Part shown: positions 1 through 9,083 of the stretch, piece after piece
Position numbering within the stretch: position 1 is the first letter of the stretch
Layout: each line of letters opens with the position of its first letter
Source: Steroidobacteraceae bacterium
Lineage (GTDB): Bacteria; Pseudomonadota; Gammaproteobacteria; Steroidobacterales; Steroidobacteraceae
DNA length: 64,000 nucleotides
NCBI GenBank assembly: GCA_019683695.1
Contig: JADGHX010000003.1
Location: 23,739-87,738 of the forward strand
Direction: 5' to 3'
Notes under the pieces: model-generated
The model's database searches: none
What the model was told of the DNA's origin: nothing
What the model saw: only the letters and a program-made list of their open reading frames with translations
Translations under genes and position numbers: made by a program

Positions 1-216
1 CACCCACTCCTTCGTGATGGTGCCGGAGCAGAACCACAGCCAGAAGCGGAAGAAATGCCGCAGGACCGGATGCAGCTCCAGCCCGCCGTGCGACTGGTCC
101 CGATGCAGGTAGAGCGTGATGCCCAGGAACATCAACTGAATGAGTCCGTAGGTCACCAGCGCGTAGCCCCACCAGGGCAGGTCCACCAGGCCGTACAGGA
201 GCTGAAGGTCAAACAT
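1..216 (-). CDS. Acyl-CoA (fatty acid) desaturase, N-terminal part, cut by window edge
   Basis: Seventy-two codons of a leftward gene that runs off position 1. The translated start has a hydrophobic segment (about residues 18-36) followed directly by HRDQSHGGLELHP, the first histidine box of membrane di-iron fatty acid desaturases, then a second hydrophobic stretch (FFRFWLWFCSG) and TKEWV. This layout matches the bacterial acyl-CoA delta-9 desaturase family, which introduces a double bond into membrane acyl chains. The later histidine boxes lie outside the window, so substrate and completeness cannot be judged. The start is the ATG at 216. Confidence 0.8.
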   Translation of the reverse strand, partial: MFDLQLLYGLVDLPWWGYALVTYGLIQLMFLGITLYLHRDQSHGGLELHPVLRHFFRFWLWFCSGTITKEWV

Positions 217-337
217 CAATCGGTCTCCGCAAAGTGCTCCGGCCACCGGAGCGGTCCGGACTTTAACCCAAAACCCGACCCCTTATGTGACTCGCGCGCC
301 GGATTGCGGCAGGTTCGTACCGCCGGCGTCCGTTTTT

Positions 338-1351
338 TCACACGCTGAGCACCAGCTTGCCCACGTGCTCCCCGGATTCCATGACCGCGTGCGCCTGCGC
401 GGCCTGCGCCAGCGGAAAGCGCGCATGGATCGGTGGCGGGCGCAGCACGCCGCGCTCGAACAGCGGCCAGATGCGCGTGCGCAGCGCGTCCGCCAGCCGG
501 CCCTTGCGCGCCGCGGTTTGGGGCCTGAGCGTGGCGCCCATGATCTTGAGCCGCTTCACGAGCACGGCGCGCAGATCCACCTCCGCCCGCGTGCCGCCCT
601 GCGTTGCAATGAGGGCGATACGCCCGTCGGTGGCCGCAGCCGCGATGTTTCGCGGCAGATACGCGCCGCCCACCATGTCCAGGATCACATCCACGCCCCG
701 ACCTTCCGTGGCAGCGAGCACGGCCGGAACGAAATCCTGCTCGCGGTAATTGATGGCCAGTTCCGCGCCGAGCGCGCGGCACGCGTCGCACTTGCGTTGC
801 GTGCCTGCGGTGACGAACACACGAGCCCCCATTGCTCTGGCCATGAGAATTGCCGTCGTGCCGATGCCGCTGCTGCCGCCGTGGACCAAGAGCGTTTCGC
901 CATGACCCAGCTCCGCGCGCTCGAACACATTCAGGTACACCGTGAAGAACGTTTCCGGGAGGGCCGCTGCCTCCTCGATCGAGGCATTTGCCGGCACCGG
1001 CAGACACTGCACCGCCGGCACCGCAACGAACTGCGCGTAGCCTCCACCGGCCACGAGGGCGCAGACGCGGTCCCCCACACGAAGCGTGTCCACACCCGGC
1101 GCTACGCGAACGACCTCGCCCGCGACCTCGAGCCCCGGGATGTCTGTAATGCCCGGCGGCGGGGGATAGTTTCCGGTTCGCTGCAGCAGGTCGGGCCGGT
1201 TCACGCCGGCCGCCGCCACCCGGATGAGCACTTCGCCCGGCGCGAGCGCGGGCACGGGACGCTCCGTGAGCCGCAGCACCTCCGGCGGACCCGGCCGGGC
1301 GATCTCCACGGCCTGCATGAGCGCGGGCACGGCAGGTTCAGGGGTCGTCAT
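338..1351 (-). CDS. NAD(P)H:quinone oxidoreductase, PIG3/TP53I3-like
   Basis: 337 residues, normal for the zinc-free medium-chain dehydrogenase/reductase family. The N-terminal GroES-like half carries GVNRPDLLQRTG and IPGLEVAGEV; the Rossmann half has VHGGSSGIGT near residues 156-165 for NADPH binding. It lacks the cysteine cluster of zinc alcohol dehydrogenases. Family members reduce quinones by one electron. It is the last gene of a four-gene leftward run (alpha/beta hydrolase, dehydrogenase, amidohydrolase, this gene) with short gaps, so it probably detoxifies or reduces a quinone or enone intermediate of that pathway; the substrate is not visible. Confidence 0.9.
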   Translation of the reverse strand: MTTPEPAVPALMQAVEIARPGPPEVLRLTERPVPALAPGEVLIRVAAAGVNRPDLLQRTGNYPPPPGITDIPGLEVAGEVVRVAPGVDTLRVGDRVCALVAGGGYAQFVAVPAVQCLPVPANASIEEAAALPETFFTVYLNVFERAELGHGETLLVHGGSSGIGTTAILMARAMGARVFVTAGTQRKCDACRALGAELAINYREQDFVPAVLAATEGRGVDVILDMVGGAYLPRNIAAAATDGRIALIATQGGTRAEVDLRAVLVKRLKIMGATLRPQTAARKGRLADALRTRIWPLFERGVLRPPPIHARFPLAQAAQAHAVMESGEHVGKLVLSV

Positions 1352-1367
1352 CGCGATGGCGAAAACC

Positions 1368-2252
1368 TCAGGTCAGGCCGAGAAGCCGCTTGGCGTTCTC
1401 CTTCATGATGAGCGGACGCACCTCCGGCTTGATCGGCAGCGCCTCGAAATCCGCAATCCAGCGGTCCGGCGTCAGGGCCGGGTAATCCGAGCCGAACAGC
1501 ACGCGGTCCTTCAGCAGCGTGTTCGAGTATTGCACGAGATTCGCCGGGAAGTACTTCGGCGACCAGCCGGACAGATCGATGTACACGTTCGGCTTGTGCG
1601 TGGCCACGGCGAGCGCCTCGTCCTGCCATGGGAAGGAGGGATGCGCGAGCACGATGGTCATGTCCGGGAAATCCACGGCCACATCGTCGAGATACATCGG
1701 GTTCGAGTACTTGAGCCGCACGCCCATGCCGCCGCGCACACGCGCGCCGACACCCGTCTGCCCGGTGTGAAACAGGGCCGGAAGCTTCGCTTCCGCGATC
1801 ACTTCGTACAGCACGTACGCCGAGCGATCGTTCGGGTAGAAGCCCTGCAGCGAGGGGTGAAACTTGAAGCCGCGCACGCCGTACTCGTCGATGAGCCGGC
1901 GCGCCTCGCGTGCGCCCATCTTGCCCTTGGCCGGATCGATGCTCGCGAAGGGGATGAGCACGTCGTTGTTCTCCGCCGCGATCTCCGCGATCTCCTCGTT
2001 GGAGATGCGCGCGCCGCCGAACGCGGATTCCGCATCCACGGTGAAGATGACCGCGGCCATCTTGCGCTCCCGGTAATACTGCGCGAGCTCGGGCGTGGTG
2101 GGCGGCATGCGCGACTTGAAGTACTTCGCCATCGCCTCGTCGAGTTTCACGTTGTACGGGTCGCGCGGCTGGCGTTGCGACACGCTCGCGTGGGTGTGGA
2201 AGTCGATTGCGACGAGCTCCGACAGCTTCAGAGCCGGCTGGTACCTGGCCAT
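1368..2252 (-). CDS. Amidohydrolase family protein (ACMSD/metal-dependent TIM-barrel type)
   Basis: 294 residues from the ATG at 2252; the open frame extends upstream but without family similarity. DFHTH near residues 17-21 is the metal-binding HxH of amidohydrolase-2 enzymes. HTGQTG, LAHPSFPW and FGSDYPAL downstream supply the other metal/base histidines and the conserved aspartate. The family includes aminocarboxymuconate-semialdehyde decarboxylase and lactonases of aromatic breakdown. The gene is 34 bases downstream of a dehydrogenase and 16 bases upstream of a quinone oxidoreductase, so the four genes are probably co-transcribed. The exact reaction is unknown. Confidence 0.85.
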   Translation of the reverse strand: MARYQPALKLSELVAIDFHTHASVSQRQPRDPYNVKLDEAMAKYFKSRMPPTTPELAQYYRERKMAAVIFTVDAESAFGGARISNEEIAEIAAENNDVLIPFASIDPAKGKMGAREARRLIDEYGVRGFKFHPSLQGFYPNDRSAYVLYEVIAEAKLPALFHTGQTGVGARVRGGMGVRLKYSNPMYLDDVAVDFPDMTIVLAHPSFPWQDEALAVATHKPNVYIDLSGWSPKYFPANLVQYSNTLLKDRVLFGSDYPALTPDRWIADFEALPIKPEVRPLIMKENAKRLLGLT

Positions 2253-2286
2253 GGGCAAACAATCCCCTGCGGTTGAAATGTCTGGG

Positions 2287-3216
2287 TCAGCGGGCGTTCT
2301 TCTCTGCGAGCGCATCGATGAGCGCGCGCCATGAGAAGGGCTCATCCTGCTGGTAGCGAATGCCGTGCGCCTGCATGGCGTCGATGAGACTGTCCTGCCG
2401 CTCGGCGGTGGCGAGCGCCATCGTGGCCGAGAGTCCGGCATCCTTCAGCGTGCGGGCCACCTCGCGCATCTCATCCGCGCGGCGCCGGCCGTGCTCGGCC
2501 ACGCGGCTGATGAGGTAGTCGGCAAGTTCCCGGTCCCAGCCGATGCCCGGAAAGGTGTGGTTCAGCGATGCGAGCACCTGCTCTTCCGCGCCGAAGTGGC
2601 GCGCGGCCTGCATCGATTCCAGGGCCAGCGCCTCGAGGCCCTTGATGACGATGCTGCGGCACATCTTCACGGCCGAGGCCACACCGATCTCGGTGGCGAT
2701 GGCGCGTGCGTTCATTCCGAGCTGCGTGAGCGCGGGCGCCACGTCGTATGCCCGCCGGCCGCCGAGCAGCATCGGCACCTTCAGCCGCTGGGGCGGCACG
2801 GGCGCCATGACGGCGGCTTCAACGTAGTCCGCACCGGACGCTTCCACCGCGCGGGCGCTCGACTGCTTCTTCGCAGGCGAGACGGAATTGATGTCCAGGA
2901 AGATCTGGCCGGGCCGGAGCGTCTGGCCCGCCGAGGCGGCCACGTCGCCGGAAGCGGACACGGTCACCGCCGAGATGATGAGCTGCGCGTCGCGCACGGC
3001 ATCCGCAAACGTGGCGGCCGGGCGTACCCGGGCGCGCTCGGCCTTCGCGCGCATGGCGTCCGCGCGCTCCGCCGAATCGAAAAGAACGTCGTAGGTGGCG
3101 ACCTCACAGCCGGCGGCGGCGAGGTCCGTACCGAGAATGGTGCCGGCTTCGCCGAAGCCGATGAGCGCCACGCGTTGAAAGCTGAGGCGGCCGGCGCCGA
3201 CGTTGCTTGCGCTCAT
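2287..3216 (-). CDS. NAD(P)-binding 6-phosphogluconate dehydrogenase-like protein with DUF1932 C-terminus
   Basis: 309 residues from the ATG at 3216, where GFGEAG (about residues 19-24) forms the dinucleotide loop of a Rossmann domain. INSVSP and the helical C-terminal half, with KMCRSIVIKGLEAL, match the beta-hydroxyacid/6PGDH-like group whose C-terminus is called DUF1932. The start codon overlaps the stop of the upstream alpha/beta hydrolase (ATGA at 3213-3216), which indicates translational coupling. It probably oxidises a hydroxy acid of the same pathway as its neighbours; the substrate is unknown. Confidence 0.82.
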   Translation of the reverse strand: MSASNVGAGRLSFQRVALIGFGEAGTILGTDLAAAGCEVATYDVLFDSAERADAMRAKAERARVRPAATFADAVRDAQLIISAVTVSASGDVAASAGQTLRPGQIFLDINSVSPAKKQSSARAVEASGADYVEAAVMAPVPPQRLKVPMLLGGRRAYDVAPALTQLGMNARAIATEIGVASAVKMCRSIVIKGLEALALESMQAARHFGAEEQVLASLNHTFPGIGWDRELADYLISRVAEHGRRRADEMREVARTLKDAGLSATMALATAERQDSLIDAMQAHGIRYQQDEPFSWRALIDALAEKNAR

Positions 3217-4010
3217 CGGGCACCCCCTGCCGCACGCTGCGCGATTGCGCCCATCGGCGGCGCGTGCCGTTGAGATTCGATCACCGCCTGCAGCCAGGTG
3301 CGCATCGCTTCGTTCACGATGGCGGGCTGTTCGAGCGTGACCATGTGACCGCAATCGGGAATGTCCACGAACAGGCTGCCGGGAATGGCGTCCGCCATTT
3401 CCCGATGCCGCTGCACCGGCGACCACGAATCGTCATGCCCGCAGAGCACGAGCGCCGGACAGCGGATCTGGCTAATCAGCGGCCCGCCATCCGGCCGCCC
3501 GAGCAGCGCGCGGATTTGCGCGGCGTACTGGTCCGCCGATTTCGACTCGAACATGTCGAGAATGCCGTCGACGAGCGCCGCATCCCCGAGCCGCACCGGA
3601 TGCACCATGCCCTGCACCCACTTGCGCGCCATGGCACGCATGCCCTCGCGGCGCGCGATGTCGAGCAGGTGGAACCGGCCGGCCTTCTCCGCATCCCCCG
3701 CTGGGCCGGACGGCAGCGGATGGTGGCCCGTATCCATGAGCGCGATGCCGATCACACGTTCGGGCGCGAGACGGAACACTTCCAGCGCGATGCGCCCGCC
3801 CATCGAATGCCCGGCAATGGCGAACCGCGGCGGCGCGCTCGCGAGGATGCTGCGGGCCATGGCGGGAAGGGAATCCAGCATGCCGGGATCGGACACGTGC
3901 ACGTCCGCCAGATCGGCAAGCGCGGCGCACTGACTGGCCCACACTCGGGCATCACAGAGCAGACCGGGAACGAGAATGAGCGTGAGGTCGCGGGACGGGG
4001 TCGAAAGCAT
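3213..4010 (-). CDS. Alpha/beta fold hydrolase
   Basis: 265 residues. VPGLLCD near the start is the oxyanion region, GHSMGG at residues 67-72 holds the nucleophile serine, LCGHDDSWSP carries the acid and DCGHMV the catalytic histidine. The size is that of esterases, lactonases and C-C bond hydrolases of aromatic catabolism. The ATG at 4010 is chosen because upstream codons read through the divergent AraC gene. It is the first gene of the leftward four-gene cluster, so its promoter should lie in the 125 bases shared with that regulator. Confidence 0.88.
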   Translation of the reverse strand: MLSTPSRDLTLILVPGLLCDARVWASQCAALADLADVHVSDPGMLDSLPAMARSILASAPPRFAIAGHSMGGRIALEVFRLAPERVIGIALMDTGHHPLPSGPAGDAEKAGRFHLLDIARREGMRAMARKWVQGMVHPVRLGDAALVDGILDMFESKSADQYAAQIRALLGRPDGGPLISQIRCPALVLCGHDDSWSPVQRHREMADAIPGSLFVDIPDCGHMVTLEQPAIVNEAMRTWLQAVIESQRHAPPMGAIAQRAAGGAR

Positions 4011-4135
4011 CGCGCAATGGTCGGGGCTGCCGTCGCGCCCGTCAACCGGATGGGCGGACGATGCCATTCGTGAATGCGCGCGCGAGCGGGCTCGCGTAGT
4101 AGGCTTGCGCGCAACTTGCGTGGCCGCACCACACG

Positions 4136-5017
4136 ATGAGGACAGCTCGTAACAGCGTTCCCCGCTTCTTTCTTTATGGCGAGCCGCCGCGGGATGCGGA
4201 CGAGCGCTTCGTGCACATTGAAACCATCGCCGATCGCAGCCGGCTGCACGACTGGCACATCCGGCCGCACACGCACCGGGACCTGCATCAGCTGCTCGTG
4301 ATTCTGGACGGCGCCGGCGAAATGCGCGCGGAGAACGCATCCCATCAGTTCTCGGCGCCGTCGCTCCTGATCGTTCCCGCGGGCGTGGTGCACGCGTTCG
4401 TCTTCCAGCGGGATACGGCGGGATACGTCGTCACGGTGGCCGAACCCGCGCTCGCAGATCTGGCCGCACGCGAACCGGCCTTCCGCGCGCTGTTCGACGG
4501 CGCACTGCCCGTGGACCTCACGAACAGCGCGCTCGAAGCGCACGAGCTCGAGGAAGCGGTACTTCGGCTGCAGCGCGAGCTCCAGTGGGTGGCCCCCGCG
4601 CATGCGGCGGCGACCGAGGCGCGCCTGGTCACGCTACTCGTGAGCGCCGTACGCGCCACTCACCTGGTCGGCAACGCGCTTCGTGGCACGCGTGGCCCGC
4701 GCGCGGCACTGGTGGCGCGCTTCAGGCAGGCGGTGGAAGAGAATTTGCGTTCGGGTTGGGAAGTGAATCGCTACGCGAAGCTGCTGGGCGTCACGCCCGC
4801 GCGTCTGCGCAGTGCGTGCCTTGCCGTGACCGGGCGGCCGCCGACGCACATCGTGCACGAGCGGCTCATCCTCGAAGCCAAGCGCAGTCTGCGATACACG
4901 AACATGACGATCGCCGAGACCGCATACGACCTCGGCTTCAACGACCCGGCGTACTTCTCCCGCTTCTTCAGCGAGCGCGTGGGCCTCTCCCCGGCCGCCT
5001 TCCGTCGCCGCGGGTGA
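4136..5017 (+). CDS. AraC family transcriptional regulator (PobR-like layout)
   Basis: 293 residues. The N-terminal half is a cupin-type effector domain (HIRPHTHRDLHQLL, IVPAGVVHAF). The C-terminal hundred residues hold the two helix-turn-helix motifs of AraC proteins, with the signature GFNDPAYFSRFFSERVG. This architecture resembles the 4-hydroxybenzoate regulator PobR. It is divergent from the hydrolase/dehydrogenase/amidohydrolase cluster and so is its likely activator; the inducer is unknown but may be an aromatic or related acid. It is convergent with the MFS gene, with eight bases between stops. Confidence 0.88.
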   Translation: MRTARNSVPRFFLYGEPPRDADERFVHIETIADRSRLHDWHIRPHTHRDLHQLLVILDGAGEMRAENASHQFSAPSLLIVPAGVVHAFVFQRDTAGYVVTVAEPALADLAAREPAFRALFDGALPVDLTNSALEAHELEEAVLRLQRELQWVAPAHAAATEARLVTLLVSAVRATHLVGNALRGTRGPRAALVARFRQAVEENLRSGWEVNRYAKLLGVTPARLRSACLAVTGRPPTHIVHERLILEAKRSLRYTNMTIAETAYDLGFNDPAYFSRFFSERVGLSPAAFRRRG

Positions 5018-5025
5018 GCGCGCGC

Positions 5026-6384
5026 CTACGGCGTCTGCGCGCGGTTGAGCGCTTCGGTGGTGGCGAGGTTCTCGCGGATGGTGCGCGCGCCCCAGAAATA
5101 GTGCGCGGCGGCCCACAGGTTCACGAGGCCGACGATGGTGAGACCCCAGCGCATGGAATCATCCAGCCCCATGCTGGGCCTCAGCAGATCGCTCAGCATG
5201 CCGGCGACGTAGGGCCCGAGCCCCAGCCCCACGAAGGTCTGCACGAACAGCAGGATGGAGGTCGCCACCGCACGCGTGCGCAGCGTGGCGAGTGACTGGG
5301 ACACGGCGAAGGACGGCCCGAAGAACATCGAAGCCAGCACCACCATCACCACGAACGACGGCACGACGACCCGCAGATCGTCCGCGAGATACGAGCCGAA
5401 CTGGAACGGCACCATGAGAACTGTGGCGATGCCCGGCACCCACATGTACCAGCGCCGGTCATTGAAGCGCGCGCTCATGCGGTCCGAGAGCAGCCCGCCG
5501 AGCAGCGTGCCGAGCGTGCCCACGCCGGCGAACAGGGCGAGCCAGCTTCCGGCCTCGGCGGACGTCATGTCGTGGGAGCGCTGGAAGAACACCGCGTTGA
5601 GCTGGCTGCCCGCATACCACACCACTGAGTGCAGCCCAGCCGCGAGACACATGTGGCGGAACGACGGGTACTTCCAGAGGAACGCCAGCACCTCGAAGAG
5701 CGGCGGCGCAGGCGGCGTGACCACCGCCTTGCGGGGCTCGAGGTCCGACATGCCCCGGGGCGGCTCGCGGACGGTGAACCAGACGAGGAGCGCCACGATG
5801 ATGCCGGGCACGCCGATCAGCACGAACGTCATGCGCCAGCCGAAGAGCTCATTGCCCCAGCCACCGAGAAGGCTGCCGAGCATCGTGCCGACGGGCACCC
5901 CGAGCGCGTAGATGGACAGCGCCGTGGCCCGCCGCGAGTCGGGAAAGTAGTCCGAGATGAGCGAGTGCGACGGGGGCGTGCCACCTGCCTCACCCACGGC
6001 CGTCATCACACGCGCCAGGAACAGCGTGCCGAAGTTGATGGCAAGGCCCGCCGCGGCAGTCGCCCCGCTCCAGAGCGCGCAGCAACCGGCCAGCACGTTC
6101 TTGCGAACCGAGCGGTCCGCCAACGCGGCAATCGGAATGCCGAGCGTGGAATAGAACAGCGCGAACGGCAGCCCGCTCAGCAAACCGAGCTGGGCGTCGG
6201 TCAGCGTGAACTCCTTGCGGATGCTCTCGAGGAGCAGCGCAAGCACGCCGCGGTCCATCACGTTCACGACATACGTGAGGAACAGCGTGGCGAGGACGTA
6301 ATTCCGATACAGGGGGGAACAGGCGCCGCGGACGACCGTAGCCGGCGCCGCGATCGCCCCGGAGTCTGCCTGGATATCTGCCAT
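5026..6384 (-). CDS. MFS transporter, spinster-like
   Basis: 452 residues from the ATG at 6384, with about twelve hydrophobic segments. DRGVLALLLESIRKEFTLTD and GLLSGLPFALFYSTLGIPIA, followed by LADR, are typical of the spinster-like subgroup of the major facilitator superfamily; the cytoplasmic loop motif is retained. Such proteins often sit beside catabolic genes as uptake or efflux permeases for organic acids. Its own promoter would lie in the 393-base gap shared with the divergent LysR gene. The transported compound cannot be read from the sequence. Confidence 0.88.
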   Translation of the reverse strand: MADIQADSGAIAAPATVVRGACSPLYRNYVLATLFLTYVVNVMDRGVLALLLESIRKEFTLTDAQLGLLSGLPFALFYSTLGIPIAALADRSVRKNVLAGCCALWSGATAAAGLAINFGTLFLARVMTAVGEAGGTPPSHSLISDYFPDSRRATALSIYALGVPVGTMLGSLLGGWGNELFGWRMTFVLIGVPGIIVALLVWFTVREPPRGMSDLEPRKAVVTPPAPPLFEVLAFLWKYPSFRHMCLAAGLHSVVWYAGSQLNAVFFQRSHDMTSAEAGSWLALFAGVGTLGTLLGGLLSDRMSARFNDRRWYMWVPGIATVLMVPFQFGSYLADDLRVVVPSFVVMVVLASMFFGPSFAVSQSLATLRTRAVATSILLFVQTFVGLGLGPYVAGMLSDLLRPSMGLDDSMRWGLTIVGLVNLWAAAHYFWGARTIRENLATTEALNRAQTP

Positions 6385-6777
6385 GTGGCGCCGTGCGCAC
6401 TCGTCACGTGACCGCAAGGGGTCGCATCCTAAACGAAACGAGCGGCGGACGGGGCGTCGTGACGAGGTCGCTTGCGCGCGGCCGGCCGGGATCCGGTGCC
6501 GGAAAGCCCTTGTACAAGTGGAGTGCGCAGCGCTGGCCCGCGTGGGACCGCTCCCACAAGCCTCCGCGCCATCACCGCCTGTCGCTCAGATACCGAAGCG
6601 CGAACACGCCCGGGCCCGGGAGTGGATTCGCCCAAAGTGGAATGGCGTTCTCCGCACCCGCCTCCTGCCGGCGCAGAACGGACGAGAGGTTGCACGCGCG
6701 GCCAAAAGACGGTAGCACGGCGCTGGCCTTTGCGGGCCTCGAGCGGCACGCGCGTGCCGCACCGTCACCGACAACAC
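6385..6777. promoter_or_regulatory. Divergent intergenic region between MFS and LysR genes
   Basis: 393 bases between two divergent start codons, so promoters for both genes are expected here. The LysR frame stays open through much of it but encodes arginine/proline-rich sequence without family similarity. I see no convincing sigma-70 boxes or palindrome to name as an operator. Confidence 0.4.
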
Positions 6778-7677
6778 ATGAACACACTCCTCAACATCAA
6801 GTCCTTTCTGCTCGTCGCCAGGACGGGCAGCTTCTCCGGCGCCGCGCGCGAGCTCGGCGTGGCGCCCTCCGTGATCACCAAGCGCATCACGCGGCTCGAG
6901 GAAGAGATGGGCGCGCAGCTCTTCGTGCGCTCCACGCGCGCGCTGTCGCTCACACCCGCCGGCGAGCGCCTGCTGCCGCAGTATCAGCGGCTCGTCGCCG
7001 AGCTCGACGAGATCATCGGCGCGGCCGCGGCCGCCGAGCGCGGGCTCGAAGGGCATCTGCGCGTGAAGGGGCCGACGACGCTCACCTCCATGTACCTCGG
7101 CGCCATCTTCGCGGACTTCCATGCCCAGAACCCCGGGCTCACCATGGACATCGTGCTGCTCGACCGGTCCGTGAATCCGCTGGAGGAGAACTTCGATCTG
7201 GTCGTGGGCGCATTGCCGGGAACGTATCCGGGCGTCGTGGACGTGCCGCTCTGCCCGCTCACCATCGTGCTCTGCGCGTCACCGGCGTACCTCGATGCGA
7301 AGGGCGCACCCGAGCACCCCACGGAGCTGATCGAGCACGACTGCCTGACGTCCGTGCTGATGGGGAACACCTGGACGTTCGAGCAGCCGCCGAGCACCGT
7401 GAGCGTGGAGGTGCGCTCGAGGTTTCACGCGAACGACACGCGGGTGCTGCGGGAGGCCGCCCTGCGCGGCACGGGCATCGCCGTGCTGCCGAGCTTCCTC
7501 GTCTCGGAGGATCTGAAAAAGGGCACGCTCGTCGCGCTGCTGCCCTCGACGCCGATTCCCACGTTCTGGCTCAAGGCGGTCGTGCCGCGAATCAAGCTCA
7601 ACAAGCCCGGCGTGCAGGAGCTCGTGGACTTTCTGAAGTCCCGCATGCATCCCACGCCGCCGTGGCCGCTTTCGTGA
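6778..7677 (+). CDS. LysR family transcriptional regulator
   Basis: 299 residues. The N-terminal winged helix reads SFSGAARELGVAPSVITKRI, followed by LEEEMGAQLFVRSTRALSLT, the LysR signature; the rest is the periplasmic-binding-like effector domain. The ATG at 6778 gives the conserved start (MNTLLNIKSFLLVARTGSF). An upstream extension of the frame is not conserved. It lies 95 bases upstream of the FAD-oxidoreductase/aconitase X genes on the same strand and probably regulates them, or the divergent MFS gene. The effector is unknown. Confidence 0.92.
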   Translation: MNTLLNIKSFLLVARTGSFSGAARELGVAPSVITKRITRLEEEMGAQLFVRSTRALSLTPAGERLLPQYQRLVAELDEIIGAAAAAERGLEGHLRVKGPTTLTSMYLGAIFADFHAQNPGLTMDIVLLDRSVNPLEENFDLVVGALPGTYPGVVDVPLCPLTIVLCASPAYLDAKGAPEHPTELIEHDCLTSVLMGNTWTFEQPPSTVSVEVRSRFHANDTRVLREAALRGTGIAVLPSFLVSEDLKKGTLVALLPSTPIPTFWLKAVVPRIKLNKPGVQELVDFLKSRMHPTPPWPLS

Positions 7678-7772
7678 AATGAGAAGACTGCTTACACCCT
7701 GCGTGGCGTTCTGCATCGGGCAGCGAACCGCTACGCTAACGATGCGTCCACAACCCAGAAGCGCTCCTGATC

Positions 7773-9068
7773 ATGTCGAGTGAAGTGATTCCGACCCGAA
7801 CCGTGCGGCGCCCGCCGGCCCGCGCGACGCGTGTGGTGCAGGCGGATGTTTGCGTGCTCGGCGCCGGCATTTCCGGCGTGACCGCGGCGCTCGAGGCGGC
7901 AAAGCTCGGACGCAAGGTCGTGATCGTGGACGGCGCCCCTGCGCTCGGCGGCCAGGCGATCGGGTCGATCATCGGCACGCTCATCGGCCTGTACACGCAC
8001 GGCCCGAATCCCTACCAGCTCACGCATGGCATCGCGGATGACCTGCTGCGCGACCTCGCCGCCGAAGGCTCGCTCCGGCGACTGCACCGCTCGACCGTCA
8101 CGTTCCAGTACGACGAGGTTCGCCTGGCGCGCTGGATGGAGCGCAAGGTGGAGGAAGCCGGCGTGCAGACCCTGCTCGGCGCCGTGCTGACCGACGTCTC
8201 CTTCGCGAACCGCCGCGTGCAGTACCTGGACTTCGCCACGCGTTTCGGCGCGGTGCGCGTTCAGGCCACGGGCTACGTGGATGCCTCCGGCGACGCCACG
8301 CTCTGCTACGAAGCGGGACTCGAGGTGCGCGAGCCCGATGCGCCCATCTACGGGTCCATGAACTTCCTGATCGAAGGCTACGATACCGAGACCGTCGCGC
8401 AGATGGATATCGTCGAGGTGCGCGAGCGCCTCGCACGCAAAGGTGCGGAGTACGGACTCGTGCGGCATGACGGCTGGCTGATGCACTTTCCCGGCCGCAA
8501 TTTCATGCTCGCGAACATCACGCATTTCGAGACGCCGATCGATCCGCTCGCCACGGCACGAATGGTGTTCGAGGGACGGCGGCAGGCCGATCGCACGCTG
8601 CGCTTCCTGCAGACGGAATATCCCCACATCTTCGCCAACGCGCGTGTGCGCGCGTACGGCAACCCCGGGTTGCGGCAGACGAGATGGATCCAGAGCCGCC
8701 GGCCGCTCACGCTGGAGGACATCCGCGCCGGCACGCGCTTCGAAGACGCCGTCGCCCGCTGCGCCTGGTGGGTTGAGCTGCACAACACGGCGGAGCTCGT
8801 GCATTGGGAGCAGTTCAAGGACGGCCATGTGTACTACATCCCCCTGAGCTGCATGCTGCCCGCCGAAGCCGACAACATCGTTGCCGCCGGCCGGTGTGTG
8901 GATGCGGATTCGCACGCGCTCTCCGCCATCCGCGTCATGGGGCCATGTATCGCAATGGGAACGGCGGCGGCCCACGCGCTGGACCTCGCCGGCGCCGGGT
9001 CACTGCACGCGGTGGATCTTGCGAGCCTGCAGAAGCGCTTGCGGGACAACCTGGACCGCACCGATTGA
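7773..9068 (+). CDS. FAD-dependent oxidoreductase
   Basis: 431 residues. VCVLGAGISGVTAALEAAK (about residues 27-45) is the Rossmann FAD-binding loop, followed by GGQAIGS. The central part has GYVDASGDATLCYEAG and the C-terminus AAGRCVDADSHALSAIRVMG, which closes the FAD site in the FAD_oxidored (PF12831-type) family. The gene is fifteen bases upstream of the aconitase X large subunit gene, so the three genes probably form one operon. Members of this family oxidise or reduce small organic acids; the substrate here is unknown. Confidence 0.85.
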   Translation: MSSEVIPTRTVRRPPARATRVVQADVCVLGAGISGVTAALEAAKLGRKVVIVDGAPALGGQAIGSIIGTLIGLYTHGPNPYQLTHGIADDLLRDLAAEGSLRRLHRSTVTFQYDEVRLARWMERKVEEAGVQTLLGAVLTDVSFANRRVQYLDFATRFGAVRVQATGYVDASGDATLCYEAGLEVREPDAPIYGSMNFLIEGYDTETVAQMDIVEVRERLARKGAEYGLVRHDGWLMHFPGRNFMLANITHFETPIDPLATARMVFEGRRQADRTLRFLQTEYPHIFANARVRAYGNPGLRQTRWIQSRRPLTLEDIRAGTRFEDAVARCAWWVELHNTAELVHWEQFKDGHVYYIPLSCMLPAEADNIVAAGRCVDADSHALSAIRVMGPCIAMGTAAAHALDLAGAGSLHAVDLASLQKRLRDNLDRTD

Positions 9069-9083
9069 CGCCCGGAGCACCCC